Below, in pieces: positions 32,157-43,050 of a DNA stretch of 64,000 nucleotides. A program made the translations under genes and the position numbers. The notes under the pieces are model-generated. The model was not told the origin of the DNA and ran no database searches. It was given only the letters and a program-made list of their open reading frames with translations. Positions within the stretch are counted from its first letter, which is position 1; every line of letters starts with the position of its first letter. Source of the DNA: Ligustrum vulgare (lineage: Eukaryota > Streptophyta > Magnoliopsida > Lamiales > Oleaceae); NCBI GenBank assembly GCA_963555705.1, contig OY743187.1, forward strand, positions 18,180,133 to 18,244,132. Reading direction: 5' to 3'.

Positions 32157-32708
32157 TTATATCATTGATGAACTACCAGAAGCCTCATTTTGTAAAACAG
32201 ACTGGCAAACAGGATCTTTTGCTATTATATTTTGGAGACTATAACGATTTTTGTCCCCGTTAAACTGAGCGTATAAGGAGAAAAGTTCACGTTGCACATA
32301 ACCACTTGGGTGCGTCTCAAGAGTCAGTCGAATATCATCCAAAGACTCCTTACTCAGTCCACCCTTTATGAATTTGATTTTATCATCTCGATTAGTAGAA
32401 GAATATCCTACTGTTTTGCAACGAGTATCACAGTTCCAACGAGCACATTTGTAGCAACCATTCAGCCTTTTTGCTCTTCGTTTCTTTGCGAAGGTGCTTT
32501 TGCCTAAACCAGGCATGTGCTTTGGAAATGTCATAGGTAATTCACCAGATAGTCGAACCTTTGCTTCGATCAACCAGCGAACATCTTCTGAAACACCATG
32601 AGCCATCAGCAACCTCAATCTTTCGAGTCTTATTCGATAAATTTTCCTCAGATCATTCATTGGAAGACTGGAATAATACTTGCGAATGTTTGTAAGAATG
32701 ATATCCAT
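32157..32708 (-). CDS. Unrecognised basic Cys-rich protein of 183 residues, upstream of LOG
   Basis: An intact frame on the same strand as LOG, ending about 340 bases before it. The N-terminal half is helical and basic (LRKIYRIRLERLRLL at 20-34). A basic stretch KKRRAKR (75-81) follows, then a Cys cluster C85, C88, C93, C97 (CYKCARWNCDTRC), which could bind a metal. The C-terminal part includes HPSGYVQRELFSLYAQF. The spacing lacks the His of a CCHC knuckle, so it is not a typical gag. A basic patch followed by a Cys cluster is also seen in the nucleic-acid-binding proteins of some flexuous plant RNA viruses (carlavirus type). That comparison is weak and from memory of the pattern only. A TATA-like TTTAAATAG is at 32743-32751. 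Function unknown. Confidence 0.6.
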   Translation of the reverse strand: MDIILTNIRKYYSSLPMNDLRKIYRIRLERLRLLMAHGVSEDVRWLIEAKVRLSGELPMTFPKHMPGLGKSTFAKKRRAKRLNGCYKCARWNCDTRCKTVGYSSTNRDDKIKFIKGGLSKESLDDIRLTLETHPSGYVQRELFSLYAQFNGDKNRYSLQNIIAKDPVCQSVLQNEASGSSSMI

Positions 32709-33390
32709 GTTTTGATGGATCTAACCTCTTCCCAGCATGAACTATTTAAAAGCATTAAGGATCGGAGGAAATCCGCGTGATATTGATTCCAGCAAGAAAG
32801 CGCGGAATAGAATAATGGAAAAGAGGGAACAAGAGTTATGCGCCGTTTACTTTCTTGATAAAAGGAAGATTTGATGATGACGGGATTTGAGATATGGAAT
32901 ATTTTCTTGGATTTTGGGTACTGATATTTTGATATAATAATCAAGGTATAGAAATAATACGGGGATACGTGAAAGTGAAATAAGGACTGTATTGAATCAG
33001 GATTAATAAGTTTGTGCAAGTGAAAGGAATACCTTACGGGAAATGTTATGATATTTGAGTTAAGAATTTTAATTATTTGGGAGATATTTGTTTATTGAAT
33101 TTTGCAGAAATTTTGGGTTACAAATATTGGAAAGATAAACTGATGATTATGTTGATATGTGAATAACATGTTTGGGTATATTACATAGAGAATATTCAGG
33201 TAATCGTTTTAATTATTTTGGGATATTTGGTGATAAGAAGAAATGACAAATTATTATGGTATGATATGTTAGTAAAGATTTATTGAAATTTTAGAGATAT
33301 TAATACGAATATTTGAGGTTACATGATACGATGATAAGTGACAGGTTACATGAGTACTACAAGATATGATGAAATATCACATACGATTGG
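32709..33390. other. Interior of the LOG-carrying element, no gene recognised
   Basis: GC falls back to the AT-rich level of the rest of the element by about 32950, which marks the right edge of the cargo block. Confidence 0.5.
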
Positions 33391-33399
33391 GAATTTTCA

Positions 33400-33637
33400 T
33401 TTTGATTCAGAAGAATTTATGAGTAGACATATGTCTATTATTGATAGAAAAGTTCATGTCTTAAGAAAACAAATTGATGCATTTAGTCAAAGTCCAGTGG
33501 GTTAAATATGGTTGGGTTAAATATGGTAGCGATGATGCTACATAAGAAGAAGAAGAAGAGATTCTGATTAAGTGTTCAGAAATCATAAGATCAAGTAAGT
33601 TTAATTTCGAGGACGAAATTATTTTAAGGGGGTAAGT
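33400..33637 (+). pseudogene. Gypsy pol C-terminal remnant and polypurine tract
   Basis: Broken plus-strand pieces read SIIDRKVHVLRKQIDAF, then ATW and EEEEEILIKC, then NFEDEIILRG. This is the order of a chromodomain end and the terminal peptide of Tekay/Del-type gypsy polyproteins. Stops interrupt it. AAGGGGGTAAG just before the LTR serves as polypurine tract. Confidence 0.55.
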
Positions 33638-33638
33638 T

Positions 33639-35756
33639 TGTAGCGACCAAGAATTTTTACGCGATTAATAATTATTTTAATAGAAAATCGTGTCGCTACT
33701 ATTTCACCCATTTTTATTAAGTTAACGCCACGACGTATTCGTATAGCCAAGTCAAGAAATAATCGAGATCGTTCGATTTTAAATTAAATTCCGAATTTCT
33801 AAAAATATCTCCATTCTCTTGATTTAAAGTATATTAAGTCCAAGTACTTAATTCAATGTTATCCCAATATTTATTTATACAAAAATTATTTTTATTATTG
33901 AAATTAAGAAAATATATGCAAGCATGAGAGGTTCCATTATATATAATAATTATGAGAATCTTAATTTAATAAATATGGAAAAGTATATGAATGAATTATA
34001 TACTCCATTATATGTAATCATGAAGAGCATAATATTTGTATAAATATGGAAAAGTATATGAATGAATTATATACTCCATTATATGTAATCATGAAGAGCA
34101 TAATATTTGTATAAATATGGAAAAGTATATGAATGAATTATAGACTCCATTATATGTAATCATGAAGAGCATAATATTTGTATAAATATGGAAAAGTATA
34201 TGAATGGTTGATAAGATTCCATTATATGTAATCATGAAGAGCATAATATTTGTATAAATATGGAAAAGTATATGAATGGTTGATAAGACTCCATTATATG
34301 TAATCATGAAGAGCATAATATTTGTATAAATATGGAAAAGTATATGAATGGTTGATAAGACTCCATTATATGTAATCATGAAGAGCATAATATTTGTATA
34401 AATATGGAAAAGTATATGAATGGTGCTTTACTTTAAGAAAAGGATGTGTTAAAATTAATAGAATTGAATGATTATGTTTACAATATGCCAACTTTATACA
34501 TCTATTTAAACCCATCTCTTTTACACACAACTCTACACATATACACTTATTTCCAATCTCTTGACAAAATCCACAAGTAAGAGAAATTCAAGGTGGTCAA
34601 GAAAGTTTTGGTCCATTTACTACTACACTTCATTTTAATCTTTTAAAAGGTAAGTATATCTTATGTTTTTATGAAAAGTAAGTATGTTTTTATGAAAGGT
34701 AAATACACCTTATGTTTTTATGAAAAGTAAGTATGTTTTTATGACAAGTAAGTATATCTTATGTTTTTATGAAAAGTAAGTATGTTTTTATGAAAGGTAA
34801 ATACACCTTATGTTTTTATGAAAAGTAAGTATGTTTTTATGACAAGTAAGTATATCTTATGTTTTTATGAAAAGTAAGTATGTTTTTATGAAAGGTAAAT
34901 ACACCTTATGTTTTTATGAAAAGTAAGTATGTTTTTATGACAAGTAAGTATATCTTATGTTTTTATGAAAAGTAAGTATGTTTTTATGAAAGGTAAATAC
35001 ACCTTATGTTTTTATGAAAAGTAAGTATGTTTTTATGACAAGTAAGTATATCTTATGTTTTTATGAAAAGTAAGTATGTTTTTATGAAAGGTAAATACAC
35101 CTTATGTTTTTATGAAAAGTAAGTATGTTTTTATGACAAGTAAGTATATCTTATGTTTTTATGAAAAGTAAGTATGTTTTTATGAAAGGTAAATACACCT
35201 TATGTTTTTATGAAAAGTAAGTATATCTTATGTTTTTATGAAAATGTTTGGATCATTGCTATGAAATCAATCTCACAAGATTGTTATGGGTTCCATATGA
35301 TATGTTTATGATTATGCTAAGGGGACCGGAGTTTAGTAGCGCTACACATAAGAATTCTTGCCATTTAAGTTCGGTAAAATTCTTGTGTCTCCCTATGTTT
35401 ATGAGTATTTCGATCCTATCCTATGTTATGATGAAAATGATCCATATGCTTTCAAAAGAAAATTTATGCTTGGTATACTTACTGGGATTTTATAAATCTC
35501 ACTCCACGATATTTACCATTTTCAGATAATTGAAGGTTCGAGGCGGTCAACATGGAAGTGGCAAAAGTGGTTAAGATTGATGAGATAATTATGTTGAACT
35601 TTATGTAAGAAAATTATGTTCTATTTTTATTCACAAATAAAATTATGGGATTCTAATTATTCTTTTGAATAATTTTACATTTCTATTTAAGTCTCGATAA
35701 TATGATATGAGTCACTTTTAGTGGCACTCGAATGGTCGAGAATTCGGGTCGTCACA
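33639..35756 (+). repeat. 3' LTR of the LOG-carrying element
   Basis: Identical in layout to the 5' LTR. The array features sit at the same offset (+6753) up to the 98-bp array, which has two units fewer. Apart from array length I noticed very few substitutions (for example 29070 A versus a C in the other copy). Confidence 0.92.
34650..35243 (+). repeat. Tandem array of the 98-bp unit, about six copies (3' LTR)
   Basis: Same unit as in the 5' LTR. The marks recur at 34744, 34842, 34940, 35038 and 35136, two units fewer than at the other end. Confidence 0.93.
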
Positions 35757-35910
35757 CACCGTCACATTGTAGAGACTGGTCTTGCCTTGCTCGACCATGC
35801 CTCTATTCGCCTTAAGTTTTGGCCTTTTGCTTTTGCTACCTCCTTCTACCTCATCAATAGAATACCTAAGGTCAATCTTCAATGCAAGTCCTCGTTCGAA
35901 AAACGATTTG
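35757..35910 (+). pseudogene. Copia integrase, continuation after the insertion
   Basis: After the second CACCG the frame reads HIVETGLALLDHASIRLKFW and then FLINRIPK, the normal continuation of the integrase left at 26885. It ends at CKSSFEKRFGN before a TAG. Similarity stops there, so the 3' half of the outer copia element is lost. Confidence 0.8.
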
Positions 35911-36166
35911 GTAATTAGTTATAATTGTAATTTTAATTACAATTGTAATTTTAGGCTGTGAATCTACATTTCCTCTATATTTTGATCAAGTTGAACTCAT
36001 TTGTGTTAAATTTTTCTTAATTACAAAATTATAACAAGATTCCTGACTTTCAATTAATCTCATTCTATTTCCCAACGCCTGAAATTTTCAGTTGACAAAG
36101 CTGTAAAATTTGTTGAAAAAATAAGGAAAATCAAGAAATAGAGCAGAGAAGAAGCTAAAATCCCTA

Positions 36167-36385
36167 ATGAAAAAGCTTGAATCCAAAAACATTTCAAATA
36201 ATTCATCTGAATCAAGCTCGCTGGACAGGAGTGATCTCACCTCTACATCATCATTATCATCATCTTCATCATCATCTACTACTACAGCCTCTTCGAAATC
36301 TAAAGATAAAAATTCAAAAAAGTTCCTAAACGAAAGATTTTCCAGTTTGTTCAGTGAAAAATATCAAGTCCTCAATAAGGTTTGA
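36167..36385 (+). CDS. Hypothetical Ser-rich protein or first exon
   Basis: A 72-codon frame with a long Ser/Thr stretch (SSLSSSSSSSTTTASSKSK) followed by FLNERFSSLFSEKYQVLNK. The frame ends at a TGA that overlaps a possible donor AAG/GTTTGA, so it could be exon 1 of a longer gene. A second exon-like piece with LPLKPWQPPVTEK follows at about 36430-36500. I do not recognise the family. Part of the Ser run is a TCA/TCT microsatellite, which lowers confidence. Confidence 0.35.
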   Translation: MKKLESKNISNNSSESSSLDRSDLTSTSSLSSSSSSSTTTASSKSKDKNSKKFLNERFSSLFSEKYQVLNKV

Positions 36386-37860
36386 TCATTTAGAAAACAA
36401 TGATTAGCAAACAAGTACTTCCATTGAAGCCGTGGCAGCCCCCAGTAACTGAAAAGATCTGCACCTCAAGTGAACTGGATAGCAAGCAAGGTCATCATTA
36501 TCGAGGGACCGACGCCGATAGTGATTTGCTGGTGGTCTGCTTTGTAGGAGCCATTTGTTGATGGAAATGAAGAATATAAATTATTTTAAAATACCTGATT
36601 TTAAAAATTTAAAATTTAAAGATGTGATTGGGCGTAATTAGCCCTTTAGGCATTTATGTTTGGTTATCACTAAAGATGTGATGCAATAGATTACATTGGG
36701 ATGGACTTAAAAAGGGGTTCTATGTAATTAAAAGATGCCTGCAAAGTTGAAAGACAAATTCTAAAGTTATAGAGCATACTTTATGAAACAATTTTTGGGT
36801 CATTGAATAATAGATATTGTGCTTATTGCTCCTTTAACAATTGAATATTTGGCATGATTGGAACTTTAAACACTCGCACTTCTTTTCCTTTCTTTTCACA
36901 AGTGAGTTGATGAGGTTACTCTCGATGCGCCATTGGTGATAAATCAAGCACTCGTTTGTTTTTCATTAAATTCTCATTTTAACGCATTTTTTTCTCAAAT
37001 CGTCTGCTACTTTGGTGGGTCCCTTGGCTGACTAAAGGAAGACAAAAAGAGTACTTACCTACAGTCACAATATTAAAGTGCTCCAATTAGTCCTCTCTAC
37101 CAGTTTTACCCTTGCCATTTGTGATTTTAAAATTTATGGCTTTGCTACAATAATGGTGCTTATGTAATAAAGATGAGTAGACAAGGGTGATTGTGTCTTC
37201 AAATTTCAACGACTCTATGTGTATAGATTTCTGCCTAAAAGTAGTCTAGTCCACTCACATTATTTTATTGATTGTTTACTGTTTAAAAATGAGAAAACCT
37301 CATTAAAATGAGAAACAAACACACGCCAAGACTTCCTTGACAAGCACCGAATGGATTATGTTTCTCATGATTCTCTTCCATAAGGATTTCTTATCAAACA
37401 TTCCTCTTCGAAATGATGTTTCGATTGATATGGAGAAGTTAGGTTATGTTATTAAGATTCTGAAAAGATCATGAGGGTGTCCTACCCTTTTCTCCCTTTA
37501 TTTATTTGATTTGATTTAAAACTTAATCTGCATTTACTTCTACTTAAACTGAGATTAGTCATTTTCGACTACGGATGCATAGTTTGTTTCCCTCATTTTA
37601 CTATTTTTCCCCTTATTTTATTTTATTTTTATTTTTTAAATACTTATCTGAAATTTATGTTGTACACTGTTGACAATCACTCATTGTTCTTAAGAAATCA
37701 CATGACTATTATACAGTTATGCAGATGCCAGTGGAGCTAGAGATGATGTTTACAAATTTGTAAGCATACAATTGTTACTTCTGTTGCAGTCATTTGCCTG
37801 TTCAACTTTCCTGTGCACCTTAAGAATTGCAAACCTTTTTGTTACATAATTTTAAGGGTC
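36386..37860. other. Intergenic or intronic DNA
   Basis: There is one short exon-like block near 37725-37760, with acceptor TTATGCAG and donor GTAAGC. It might belong to the unit starting at 36167. Otherwise nothing is recognised. Confidence 0.4.
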
Positions 37861-38025
37861 ATGTTATTTAAACATGGAGGGTGCTATTGAGAGTACCACA
37901 CCCCTCACATGGGGTATGAGACAGCTCATTATGAGTCTGACCCCACAAACTTTCACGTGAGGGGTGTGGCACCCCCATGTGAGGGGTCTGATACTCTCAA
38001 TGACACATCTCATGTTCAAATAAAA
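37861..38025. mobile_element. Small foldback element (MITE-like), copy 1
   Basis: Ends ATGTTATTTAAACATGGAGG and CATGTTCAAATAAAAT are inverted. The interior has inverted CCCCTCACATGGGG and CACGTGAGGGG blocks. A diverged second copy lies at 54711-54858. The whole sequence can fold on itself. Superfamily not determined. Confidence 0.65.
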
Positions 38026-38748
38026 TTATTCTAATTTTAATGTAGTTGAAAGCTACTGGGTGATTTAAGAAGACAAAACAAACTGAAGGAATTTCAACAC
38101 TATCAGTCTATGAGTCTATGTTAATTGATTGGAATGGCAAATTATACTTTGGTTTAGCAAACAGGTCACAACCTTTTATTATTTTAGCAAGTAGGTACGT
38201 TCAAAGGGATCATATGATGACCACTAATTCACACTGCCTAAACAGATTTCACACCGGCTAAACAAATTTCACTAATATGGTTGACCATAGATCTGGACCT
38301 CTGGTACTGAAGTGAACAAAATCCGTGTGCCTAAATTGTCCCTGAATTCTATATCTATACCCAGGACAGAGCTAGAAGATCCAAATGAGGGAGACTACAA
38401 TGGAATGGGGGGACTATTTTACTAAAAAACAAAGTCAAAAATAATTTTTTACAATTTTTTCTAATAAAAAAAATATTTTTCTTAATAGATTTTTGAAAAA
38501 AATTGGACTGCCCCTGGCTATAATCCGTCCATGTCTATATACTTTATATATAAAGAGAGAAAAGTGTGGTAGTGTGAATGTGGATTAGTGTGAATGCAAA
38601 ATGAATGTATGTCAAATGTGAACTCAAAAAATGTGAACGCATTTATTGTCTTAATTACACACACACACACACTCTCTCTCTCTCTAACATTATGATAAAT
38701 ACTAAATAATGGTTGATATTTTTTAATCAATTTTAATTTTATTATTTA
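38026..38748. other. Intergenic DNA with a (CA)n(CT)n microsatellite
   Basis: No gene. The microsatellite lies at about 38657-38684. Confidence 0.55.
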
Positions 38749-39095
38749 TTAACACTAATATTGAATGAGTTCAATTAATGTATTAGTTATCAGTATTAAA
38801 ATTATTATTTAATTATTTATTTTTTGTTCTTAATATTATAAATTCTATGTGCAACCATCAATATAAAAATTGTGTTTTAAATTATTAATGGTCAAATCAT
38901 TTGTTATCTTTAATATTAAAAATCATATTTTTTGAAATATATGTGGTTGAAAAAATGCACTACTTATAAATAATTTATAGAAAAAGTTATTGAACGAAGA
39001 CTAATATTGAATAATTAATGCTTTGATTTTCTTTAGTTAATAATATCAATAGAATGATTAATATTTTTTAATCATTCTTAATTTTAATAAATTTT
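38749..39095. repeat. 347-bp direct repeat, copy 1
   Basis: From TTAACACTAATATTGAATGA to TTTTAATAAATTTT. It recurs at 41392-41738 at a constant offset of 2643 with no indel and no difference noticed by eye. Position 38748 is A and 38749 T, an A/T site of the kind Helitrons use. Confidence 0.93.
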
Positions 39096-39905
39096 ATATC
39101 GAAATTGTATTACGCATCTAATACTAAATAAATATTATCATATAATTTTTTTTTATAAATAATCTTATTTTTTTAGTTATTTAGTACATCTAAAAATTCG
39201 AGTTCCTTTGTATTGCGTTCTATTAAATTAATTAGTATTTTTATAGAAAGTTACTTTTAATACGTAAATAATTTTTTTGTAATAATGTGATATTTTATTG
39301 GTTTCAATCTTATGGATGAATAATTTCGTTCGGTCATACAAATCCAACGTCGAATTTTCATTTACATTTATATCGAATATTTAATCAAGTTGTATTAAAT
39401 TTCATTTTAAATAGTCATACTTTTAAGCTCTTTGGTATATATACATAATAACCTTCTTTTCTATATCAGATTATTTATCAAAATAATTTTATTTACAATT
39501 ACATTTAATCATTATATGATTTTTTTATTCTAGAAAGTCTCATATCACATTTTTCACATTAACGGTTAACAGATTTATTTATATTGTTTTGAAATTATAT
39601 AGTTATTAATGGTTTTTTTGTCATAATTGCTAAGTCTAAATTTTAAAAAATAATTAACTATGACATGATATTAATTGTTATATTTTAATTCAATATTTAT
39701 GATTTTTAAATTTCTACAACAATAAGTAAATTGTATATCAATTTACTTAACTGAAAATTGAGATGGTCAATGTTATATTATATTTTTCATTAAAAAAACA
39801 ATTACGTTGTATAATTATTGCAAAAACCTATAATATCATGAATTTGATGCATCATTGTCAATCTCATAATTTTAGTATTTTTTTTCTTTTTTTATGATTA
39901 TCGAA
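39096..39905. other. AT-rich spacer between the repeat copy and the Helitron
   Basis: No gene or element boundary recognised apart from its two junctions. Confidence 0.5.
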
Positions 39906-40768
39906 TCTATCTATATAATATATAAAAGTAGCTGAGTCAACCTCAGTCAACTTCCCTTTTTCCCTCCAAAACTCTTGTACTATGTGCAGATTTTATTTAT
40001 TTATTTATTCAAATTTTTGGGACTTCAATATTTATCATGTTCACACTACTTATATCCCCTAACCAATAATCAACTTCAAAACCCACTTCAAAAATAGTTG
40101 GACCTTCAATAGTTATTTATTATTTTCAAAATCGCCGACGTCTACTTATAGTCTTCAATATTTGTTGTGTTTACATGACTTCTATTTCCCGCCGCCTAAT
40201 TACACTGGAAATCCAGTTATTTTTCCTTTTTCGCTTTTTCAGAATTTGTTTCATTTTTTTCCCTTTTTCAAAATTTGTTGATTCATTTTTGTTTTCTATA
40301 TCTTTTTTTTTTCATTTCCCTATATACAACCTCTTTCATTTCTGTTATATATAATTATTATGAAGATATACTCAATAATAAAAGATTCAATCAAAGGGTT
40401 ATTTCTTTGAAAAAATGTATATTGTTTAACATGACCGCTCCACTCCACCTTCTATTTATCACGTTTTATGATTCAAAATTTCTGGTGCGGTGGTAATGCT
40501 TATTAGTTATTAATATTACAAACCAGTTGAAAATAAAAAATAGTAAATTATTTTTTGAAAAAGTAAAAAGGATTGACACTACTCTTTTCTTCAAGACCTG
40601 TGATATTTTGAGTCATTGAATATAGATTTGGATTTCTAACAAAAAAGAAAAAATATTAAAACAATAATATTGAAAACTATAATTTCAATCAGAAAATAAT
40701 TACGTTGTATAAATATTGAAAACCTAAAATATCATAAATTTGATGCAATATCTTTGTCAACCTCGCAA

Positions 40769-40849
<81 letters not shown>

Positions 40850-41391
40850 CATGTTATTTTTCATTGTCAATGGTCAAAATATTGAATTTTATCTTTTATA
40901 TGCATGGTCTCTATTATTAATTTTTTCATCTATTGTTTGAATGTTCAGAGTATATGAATACTGGAGATCCTACATTTAAGTGTTAATTTTGCAAGGCGAA
41001 TTTTTGGTTCGAGGAGATGGTGAATAATCGTTACAAAACTTGAAGATCATATTCTATAAGGTCAAATTCTATCTGACAGTAATGCATGATACAAGTTCTT
41101 TATTCTAAGGATATCGTTGAGCCATTCGAATTTTAGGATACTTATTAGATTTAATTTTTTTTTTCATTGATGGTGTCATATGTCATGACTATCGATAAGA
41201 GTCAGATACAATCATTTTCGCATGTATGACTTCTCCCTAAAGGTTGATGTTTATACATGAAACTAATAAATGATGAACTTATCTCTTATTTGTAAATGTT
41301 ATTTATTTTGTTTAAGAATTCATTTAATTTCGAATAGGATTATTTTTATTTAGAAGTTTCTTCCCGTGCATCGCACGGGATGATTCACTAG
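39906..41391 (+). mobile_element. Non-autonomous Helitron, 1486 bp, with clear ends
   Basis: The 5' end is TCTATCTATATAATATATAA after an A. The 3' end is the perfect foldback CCCGTGCATCGCACGGG, a short spacer and CTAG before a T. There is no Rep/helicase. A long (TTA)n microsatellite (40770-40848) lies inside; the Leu run it encodes is not a protein. Same family as the elements at 12145 and 13869. Confidence 0.87.
40770..40848. repeat. (TTA)n microsatellite
   Basis: About 26 uninterrupted trinucleotide units. Confidence 0.97.
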
Positions 41392-41738
41392 TTAACACTA
41401 ATATTGAATGAGTTCAATTAATGTATTAGTTATCAGTATTAAAATTATTATTTAATTATTTATTTTTTGTTCTTAATATTATAAATTCTATGTGCAACCA
41501 TCAATATAAAAATTGTGTTTTAAATTATTAATGGTCAAATCATTTGTTATCTTTAATATTAAAAATCATATTTTTTGAAATATATGTGGTTGAAAAAATG
41601 CACTACTTATAAATAATTTATAGAAAAAGTTATTGAACGAAGACTAATATTGAATAATTAATGCTTTGATTTTCTTTAGTTAATAATATCAATAGAATGA
41701 TTAATATTTTTTAATCATTCTTAATTTTAATAAATTTT
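41392..41738. repeat. 347-bp direct repeat, copy 2
   Basis: Begins with the very T that follows the Helitron CTAG terminus and ends where 3'-Helitron-like DNA begins. Confidence 0.93.
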
Positions 41739-42336
41739 GAAAGATTATAAGGTATAAAATTTTCTTTATAATTTTGTGATCACCAACTTTACTCGGTTAT
41801 CGTATCATGATAATTGCAAGATTTTCAAATTATTATTTTGACTACTTATTTAATAAAGTTATATTGGTTAAATTTAAATATTTCGCTTACTTATTTTCTA
41901 ATTATTGTGATTGATATTTTTGAATGAAATTGAAAAGTATGTTAAATACGAGAGTCAAATGTAGAAGTTATGAAAAATATATTAATACATTTCATATGCA
42001 TCAATATTTGTACACAATATTACGTCAAACAGGATATACCAATAAAAATTACCGAATTTACATTTTTAATGAATTTAATAATAATTCATAAAAATTATTG
42101 AAATGAATAATTATTTATTATTTAAATATATAATTTGACTATTATTATCAAAGAAGTTTTTAATAATTTGAATTAGTTATGTTATTTTTTAAATTCAAAT
42201 AATTATTGTAATAGAAAATTATTTTTTATACATTTATACATATGTTAATTATGTATAAGCATTAAAATTTTATGAATACTTATTGACATTGATATTGTGG
42301 ATAACAATTTTCATTCATCGCACGATTGAAATACTA
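41739..42336 (+). mobile_element. 3' part of a second, degraded Helitron
   Basis: It ends in TCATTCATCGCACGATTGAA followed by ATACTAG before T, a decayed version of the family foldback and terminus. The body resembles the reverse complement of 12150-12640. The 5' part is missing; the left edge is the end of the 347-bp repeat. Confidence 0.6.
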
Positions 42337-43050
42337 GTTCAATTATTAACAAAAAAGTTGAATTTCACTACGACAACAAATAATTAAACATGATTTCATT
42401 GATCTGGTACACTTCAAACATAATTAAATTGTTCCTGAAATTCTCTTAACTTATTTAATGTGTATGCTGGTTGAAATCACTTCTTCACTTTTACGTAAGT
42501 GGTTCTAATGATGAAAGTAAAGATATAAACTATAACAATGGGAAACCAATTCTTGTTTACACCATATTCGCTAATAGGGTACATTTCTAAGTGGTAAAAG
42601 AAAAAAGTTGAAAAATTACAACTTTGCTTGAGGTTATCGTGTTAAGGGTTCGAATTTTGAAATATGAATTTGATCATTTAATAAGTATAAATGTACATAA
42701 CATACATCCTTTTATCCTAATACATTTAAAAGCATAATTTACTATTTACATTCGCCATCAATATTTAGTACGGACGTGAGCCGTAAAGGATGCGGCTCAA
42801 CCTTTTGTTTACACGCCGCAACCTACTTTCCAATAATCCAATCTCACCCCCACGTCCTAACAAATTTATAATTTTTATTCACATTCTTGATTATCCTGCA
42901 AATTCCTACACGATTTTTACCTTTTCCCTTCAAATTTCATCATCACCGCTTGGCAAACATAAATATGCATATTGATATATGCTCAATATACAAGTATAAT
43001 ATCATACTTCAGAAGAAAAAGTAAAGAAAATTTGATCAAGAAACCGAGAA
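42337..43050 (+). promoter_or_regulatory. Upstream region and leader of the DnaJ gene
   Basis: About 700 bp without another gene. AT-rich TATA candidates lie near 42955-42990 (ATAAATATGC, TATATG). No clear heat-shock element array was seen. The leader probably starts within the last 80 bases. Confidence 0.35.

Larger units (their letters stand above)
26886..35756 (+). mobile_element. Young LTR element of 8.9 kb without gag-pol, carrying a LOG gene; CACCG target duplication
   Basis: LTRs of 2314 bp (26886-29199) and 2118 bp (33639-35756) begin TGTAGCGACC and end GTCGTCACA. CACCG stands at 26881-26885 and at 35757-35761, and copia integrase continues on the other side (KRRHR before, HIVETGLALLDHAS after). 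Primer-binding and polypurine sites are present. The 4.4-kb interior lacks gag and pol except a 3' remnant. The remnant (ATW-EEEEEI..., then NFEDEIILRG next to the 3' LTR) matches the tail of Tekay/Del-type gypsy chromoviruses, so this is a non-autonomous derivative (LARD-like). It carries two antisense ORFs. The LTRs look almost identical, so the insertion is recent. Confidence 0.92.
19240..35910 (+). mobile_element. Outer Ty1/copia retrotransposon, 3'-truncated, split by three insertions
   Basis: The parts in order are a short LTR (about 19240-19494), a primer-binding site TGGTATC at 19509, gag (19552-19824, 20750-21285), a zinc knuckle and protease region (25842-26090), and integrase (26140-26885, continuing at 35757-35910). 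The copia frame resumes on the far side of each insertion, which proves the nesting. The element breaks off at about 35910 within integrase, so reverse transcriptase, RNase H and the 3' LTR are missing. Several in-frame stops make it inactive. Confidence 0.8.

Noticed and set aside
32157..32708. Reading the Cys-rich ORF as the gag of the LOG-carrying element
   Set aside because: It lies antisense to the element, lacks the CCHC His and has no capsid-like domain visible.
40740..40940. ORF with a long Leu run
   Set aside because: It is the (TTA)n microsatellite inside a non-autonomous Helitron.
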